Positions 60,308 to 64,000 of a DNA stretch of 64,000 nucleotides are shown one piece after another. The notes beneath the pieces were generated by a model. That model saw nothing but the letters and a program-made list of their open reading frames with translations. It searched no databases and was not told the DNA's origin. Made by a program: the position numbers and the translations under genes. Position 1 is the stretch's first letter. Each line of letters opens with the position of its first letter. Source of the DNA: JAWXUU01 sp044426085 (GTDB lineage: Bacteria > Bacillota > Clostridia > Christensenellales > CAMQZB01). The stretch covers positions 1 to 64,000 of the forward strand of contig JAWXUU010000004.1 in assembly GCA_044426085.1 (NCBI GenBank), read 5' to 3'.

Positions 60308-61230
60308 AGATTGATTCCTATCTCTAGACTTCTTCCGTTCAAGAAATCTTTATCTGAAACCGCTTTGGAGTTTGGAAACTGCAAGTTTTTGATTGCAATC
60401 GCTCCGTCAGCGGTCTTTATTGTTATTCCGTTTTTTCTGTCGGCTGTTAATATTTCGCCAGTGTTGCCGAAAAATTCACCTTGCAAAATTTCCGATGCGT
60501 GGATTTTGATTTTTTCGCCATTGTATTGGAAATAAGCCGATGGCGATGGGTTCATACCGCGGATATGGTTGAAGATTTCTCGCGATGATTTTGAAAAATC
60601 AATTTCGCCGTCTTCTTTTTCTATCATTCTTGCATGGGTTGCACTTTCGTGGTCTTGTGGGGTGAAAACTGCGTTTCCACTTTCGATAAGGGCAAGACCT
60701 TGCAAGATAATTTCGCCACCAAGAACAGAAAGTTTTTCAAACATACTGCCTGAAGTGTCGGTATCTTCAATTTCGATTTCGCGAGTGATAAGCATGTCGC
60801 CCGTGTCGATTCCTCGCTCTGTTTTCATAAGTGTTATGCCTGTTTTTTTGTCGCCGTTGAGAACAGACCACTGGATTGGTGCGGCACCGCGATATTTTGG
60901 CAAAAGTGAGCCGTGCACGTTTATTATGCCGTGGGTTGGGATGTCGATAAGTTTTTGCGACAGAATTTGCCCATAAGCACACGTCACCATTATATCGGGG
61001 TTCATGGCTTTGATTTCTTCCACGCCTTCCACCCTTATTTTGTTATATTGCAAAACTTTCAAGCCGTGCTTTGTTGCAAGCTGTTTCACGGGTGTTGGTA
61101 TGATTTTTTTGCCACGGTTTTTTGCTGTGTCGGGCTGAGTTACCACCGCGAGAATTTCGTGGTGAGAATTTATCAGCGCTTCAAGCGTTGGCAGTGCAAA
61201 TGTTGGTGTTCCCAAAAAGATTATCTTCAT
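60304..61230 (-). CDS. fmt: Methionyl-tRNA formyltransferase
   Basis: 308 residues. Formyl-THF-binding domain with GTPTFALPTLE, the site NVHGSLLPKYRGAAPIQW and a C-terminal OB-like domain. It formylates initiator Met-tRNA, the step that Def later reverses. GGAG precedes ATG 61230; 11 bases after def. Confidence 0.98.
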   Translation of the reverse strand: MKIIFLGTPTFALPTLEALINSHHEILAVVTQPDTAKNRGKKIIPTPVKQLATKHGLKVLQYNKIRVEGVEEIKAMNPDIMVTCAYGQILSQKLIDIPTHGIINVHGSLLPKYRGAAPIQWSVLNGDKKTGITLMKTERGIDTGDMLITREIEIEDTDTSGSMFEKLSVLGGEIILQGLALIESGNAVFTPQDHESATHARMIEKEDGEIDFSKSSREIFNHIRGMNPSPSAYFQYNGEKIKIHASEILQGEFFGNTGEILTADRKNGITIKTADGAIAIKNLQFPNSKAVSDKDFLNGRSLEIGINL

Positions 61231-61241
61231 TCAATTCTCCA

Positions 61242-61697
61242 TTAGTCGTATAGCTCGCCTTCCACTTTGTCGATAAAAAGTCCGCCAGAAAGGTGGTCAA
61301 ATTCGTGACAAGCACATCTTGCATACAATCCTTCAAGCGCCATTGTGAAAGTTTCGCCTTTCAAGTTTTGCGCTGTCACAGAAACTTTCATTGGGCGAGT
61401 CACGTCGCCATATTTTCCTGGGCAAGAAAGGCAACCTTCTTGACCTGTTTGTGTTTCTTGCGAAAAATCGTGCAGTGTTGGGTTGATAAATTCTTGCATG
61501 TTTCCATCGATATCAATCACGAAAACTCGGCGCAAAATGCCCACTTGAACTGCGGCGATACCAACGCCGTTCGCTTTATCCATAGTTTCTTTCATATCGG
61601 AAACAAGCGTTACAAGTTTTTCATCAAAGTTTTCAATTATTCTTGATTGTTTTCTGATCGTTTCGTCATCTTCTTTTATTATCGTTCTGATAGCCAT
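61242..61697 (-). CDS. def: Peptide deformylase
   Basis: 151 residues. Motif 1 is GVGIAAVQVG (Val where most enzymes have Pro), motif 2 EGCLSCPG with the metal cysteine, and motif 3 HEFDHLSGG with both metal histidines and the catalytic Glu. It removes the N-formyl group from new proteins. AAAGGGG precedes ATG 61697. Confidence 0.97.
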   Translation of the reverse strand: MAIRTIIKEDDETIRKQSRIIENFDEKLVTLVSDMKETMDKANGVGIAAVQVGILRRVFVIDIDGNMQEFINPTLHDFSQETQTGQEGCLSCPGKYGDVTRPMKVSVTAQNLKGETFTMALEGLYARCACHEFDHLSGGLFIDKVEGELYD

Positions 61698-61709
61698 AGT
61701 ATTTCCCCT

Positions 61710-63890
61710 TTACATCATATTATTTGGATTTATTTCTACGTAGGTAACTACGTCTTTTTGCTTGTTTTGTGATATAATCTCGTACATTTTTTCTATAACT
61801 GGCGAGCCAACCTTGACCCTTGCAATCACTTGGAAGCGATAGTAGCCTTGAAGCTGAAAAATCGGCGATTGCATGCCATTCATATATAAAAATTCACTTT
61901 CGTTTTGGATTTTCAAATCGCGTACTTTTTTATATAGTTCCCTGCCAAGTTCCCTTGCTTTTTGGTGATTTTTTGAATAGCACATGATTCTTATAATGTC
62001 GCAAAATGGTGGAAATTGCGAAACTGCGCGAATGTTGATTTCGCTTTCATAAAGCGATTTATAATCCCCGTCTAGCGCCAAATGCAAGATGTGGTGGCGC
62101 GGAGAGTTTGTTTGCAAGATAACCTTGCCAACTTTTTCGCCCCTGCCTGCCCTTCCCGCGACTTGAGTGAGAAGTGAAAAGGTTCTTTCACCCGCACGAA
62201 AATCTGAAAAGTGTAGCGACATATCCGCATCCAAAATGCCAACGAGCGTCACGTTTTCAAAATCGTGCCCCTTTGCAATCATCTGCGTGCCCACAAGCAC
62301 GTCCGCCTTGCCTTTGCGAAAATCTGAAAGTATGTTTTTGTGTGATTCTTTTGTGGTTGTGGTGTCGTTATCCATTCTTAGAACTCTGATTTCTGGGAAC
62401 AGATTTTCAAGCAACATTGCAACTTTTTCTGTGCCGACCTTGCCCGTTTTGAAATGTTCGCCACCGCATTTGGGACAAACTTTTGGCAAGTTATATAAGT
62501 CGCCACAATAATGGCATTTAAGGTTGTTTTCACCTTTGTGATAAGTGAGTGAAACGTCGCAATTTTCACATTTGCAAACGAAGCCACAATCCAAACACTG
62601 ATAGATTGAAGAAAAACCGCGCCTGTTTAAAAACAGCATTATTTGGTTTTTATCTTCCAATGTTTTTGAAATTTCTTCAAGCAGTTTTTCTGAAAAAATT
62701 TCTGAATTTCCGTTTTGGATTTCTTGACGCATATCGACAATTTCCACTTTTGGAAGTGGTCGCTTGTTTATGCGGTTTGGCATGGTTGCAAGTGAATAAA
62801 CCCCGTCGCACGCTTTTTTATAGGTGTCGAGAAGTGGCGTTGCAGAGCCATAAACCAGCATTGCGCCGTGGGATTTTGCGAGATATTCTGCGACTTCTTT
62901 TGTTTCGTATCGCGGAGATGTTTCGCTTTTATATGAGCTTTCGTGTTCTTCATCGATAATGATTATCCCGATGTTTTCAAGCGGTGCGAACACTGCACTT
63001 CTTGCGCCAACGGCAACTTTTGCTTGTTTGTTTTTCAGCCTCCACCACTCGTCGAAGCGTTCGCCCGCGGATAGTCCGCTGTGCAAAAGTGCAACTTGCG
63101 AGCCGAAATTTATTCGGAAAAGGTCAAGCATTTGTGGTGTGAGTGAAATTTCCGGCACGAGAAAGATTGCTGTTTTGCCTTTTGCAAGCACGCTTTCGAT
63201 TGCCTTTATATAAACTTCCGTTTTTCCGCTTCCCGTTACCCCATGAAGGAGCGTTGCGATTTTGTTTGACTGAAAAATTTTGTCGAGAGCGTTTTGTTGG
63301 TCGCGCGTGAGCGTTCTTGACTTTTTTTCGTCGAGTTCGCTTTGATATGGTGTGCGGAAAACTTGGTATTTTTCTATTTTTATTATTTGCAATTCTTGCA
63401 ATTTGTTAAGCGATTGATAGCTATATTGTTTTGCAAGAGCCGTGAAGTCGCCTTGATTTTTTTCAAGTTCTTCCACGATTTTAAATGCATTTTTGTTGCG
63501 TTTTGAAAGTGATTCAAGCTTTTTTTGATAGTCCTTATCAAGTGTGACCGTCTTTTTTTCCACTTCTTTTGTCTTGAAGTTTCTCACCGATGGCGGCATC
63601 AAAAGGCGAAGTGCTTCTTGGGTTAGGACGTGATATTTTGCAATCAAGAAATCGCAAAGTTCAAACTGTTTTTCAGAAATCAGCTTGGAATCTTTCTTTT
63701 CCAAAATGCTTTTCAATTTTTCATATTCGGATTTTTCGGCGATATCCAAAACAAACCCTTCTTTCACAAAATTTGAAAATGGCACTTTGACCATATCACC
63801 ACGGGAAATTTCCATGCCCGCGGGAATGTTATAATCAAAGCACCTATCAAGGTTTGCAGTTGCGATATCAACAGCAACTTTTGCAATCAT
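61710..63890 (-). CDS. priA: Primosomal replication restart helicase PriA
   Basis: 726 residues. An N-terminal DNA-binding domain, Walker A GVTGSGKTEVY, DEEH box (IDEEHESSYK), two zinc-binding knuckles (CLDCGFVCKCENC and CHYCGDLYNLPKVCPKC) and helicase motifs V and VI (GTQMIAKGHDF, QVAGRAGRG) are complete. It restarts stalled forks. ATG 63890 follows the coaBC-like stop directly. Confidence 0.97.
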   Translation of the reverse strand: MIAKVAVDIATANLDRCFDYNIPAGMEISRGDMVKVPFSNFVKEGFVLDIAEKSEYEKLKSILEKKDSKLISEKQFELCDFLIAKYHVLTQEALRLLMPPSVRNFKTKEVEKKTVTLDKDYQKKLESLSKRNKNAFKIVEELEKNQGDFTALAKQYSYQSLNKLQELQIIKIEKYQVFRTPYQSELDEKKSRTLTRDQQNALDKIFQSNKIATLLHGVTGSGKTEVYIKAIESVLAKGKTAIFLVPEISLTPQMLDLFRINFGSQVALLHSGLSAGERFDEWWRLKNKQAKVAVGARSAVFAPLENIGIIIIDEEHESSYKSETSPRYETKEVAEYLAKSHGAMLVYGSATPLLDTYKKACDGVYSLATMPNRINKRPLPKVEIVDMRQEIQNGNSEIFSEKLLEEISKTLEDKNQIMLFLNRRGFSSIYQCLDCGFVCKCENCDVSLTYHKGENNLKCHYCGDLYNLPKVCPKCGGEHFKTGKVGTEKVAMLLENLFPEIRVLRMDNDTTTTKESHKNILSDFRKGKADVLVGTQMIAKGHDFENVTLVGILDADMSLHFSDFRAGERTFSLLTQVAGRAGRGEKVGKVILQTNSPRHHILHLALDGDYKSLYESEINIRAVSQFPPFCDIIRIMCYSKNHQKARELGRELYKKVRDLKIQNESEFLYMNGMQSPIFQLQGYYRFQVIARVKVGSPVIEKMYEIISQNKQKDVVTYVEINPNNMM

Positions 63891-64000
63891 TTATTTATCC
63901 GCCTTTTCAAGCAAATTTTTAACGCTTTCTGCAATCACGCTTGCAAGCTGTGATTTTGCCATTTTCTCAAGTGGGATTTCTTTTCCGTCCGCAAAAATCA
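63891..64000 (-). CDS. coaBC: 3' end of a probable coaBC gene (partial)
   Basis: The last 35 codons of a minus-strand gene that runs off the window. The peptide has DGKEIPLEKMAKSQLASVIAES, like the DG...LPLMSKxxxA end of the CoaBC bifunctional enzyme of coenzyme A synthesis. In Bacillus coaBC directly precedes priA, which supports this. The match is short, so another gene cannot be excluded. Confidence 0.6.
   Translation of the reverse strand, partial: IFADGKEIPLEKMAKSQLASVIAESVKNLLEKADK

Overview
The window is 64 kb of a low-GC, spore-forming member of the Clostridia (Firmicutes). The evidence is a set of endospore genes (spoIIR, sleB-ypeB, pdaB-like, ylxY-like and a 25-codon spoVM), the SCIFF peptide with its radical-SAM maturase, a cysteine T-box, HemZ, RNase Y and a split methionine synthase, all in gene orders that resemble Bacillus/Clostridium chromosomes. 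The genetic code is standard (TGA is a stop). A run of 10 Ns at 41903-41912 shows this is a scaffolded draft or metagenome-assembled genome. There are no rRNA or tRNA genes, CRISPR arrays, prophage or transposase genes. Species cannot be named from this sequence alone.

Layout. 0.1-4.4 kb: a two-OB-fold SSB, a PdaB-like deacetylase and dnaA on the minus strand, with recF divergent. 4.5-6.6 kb: a stand-alone GlmU-type acetyltransferase with glmM. 7-10.3 kb: spore genes spoIIR, sleB, ypeB. 10.5-13.3 kb: a large poly-serine lipoprotein. 13.7-16 kb: T-box, cysE, cysS. 16-19.3 kb: serS, acpP and pyrimidine-nucleoside phosphorylase. 19.4-28 kb: rny, recA, pgsA, rimO, ftsK. 28.3-33.2 kb: an all-alpha dUTPase-like gene, M16 peptidase, ylxY-like gene and pnp. 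33.3-38.1 kb: a methionine/folate operon. 38.3-41.8 kb: a second large lipoprotein. 42-51.3 kb: rpsO, hemZ, an MBL hydrolase, relA, recJ, secF, secD. 51.5-53.5 kb: the SCIFF locus. 53.8-55.6 kb: a Nudix hydrolase and a PTS EIIC-like membrane protein. 55.7-64 kb: spoVM, thiN, rpe, rsgA, rlmN, rsmB, fmt, def, priA and the 3' end of a probable coaBC.

Most genes lie on the minus strand in tight, often overlapping operons. Several operons have recognisable sigma-A type promoters (TTGNNN-17-TATAAT) and intrinsic terminators, and in two places the next promoter lies inside the previous terminator hairpin. The working units are protein-synthesis maturation (fmt, def, priA, rsmB, rlmN, rsgA), recombination and chromosome segregation (recA, ftsK, recF, recJ), one-carbon/methionine metabolism, stringent response, Sec translocation and spore formation/germination.

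The unexplained material is mostly non-coding or low-complexity: two copies of a 138-139 bp element with inverted ends, a REP-like palindrome at the left edge, several short-unit repeat arrays that begin at or just after stop codons, a threefold tandem copy of the 3' end of the dUTPase-like gene, a YpeB with a 240-residue lysine/glutamate-rich cytoplasmic extension, and two related poly-serine beta-helix lipoproteins placed in otherwise conserved neighbourhoods.
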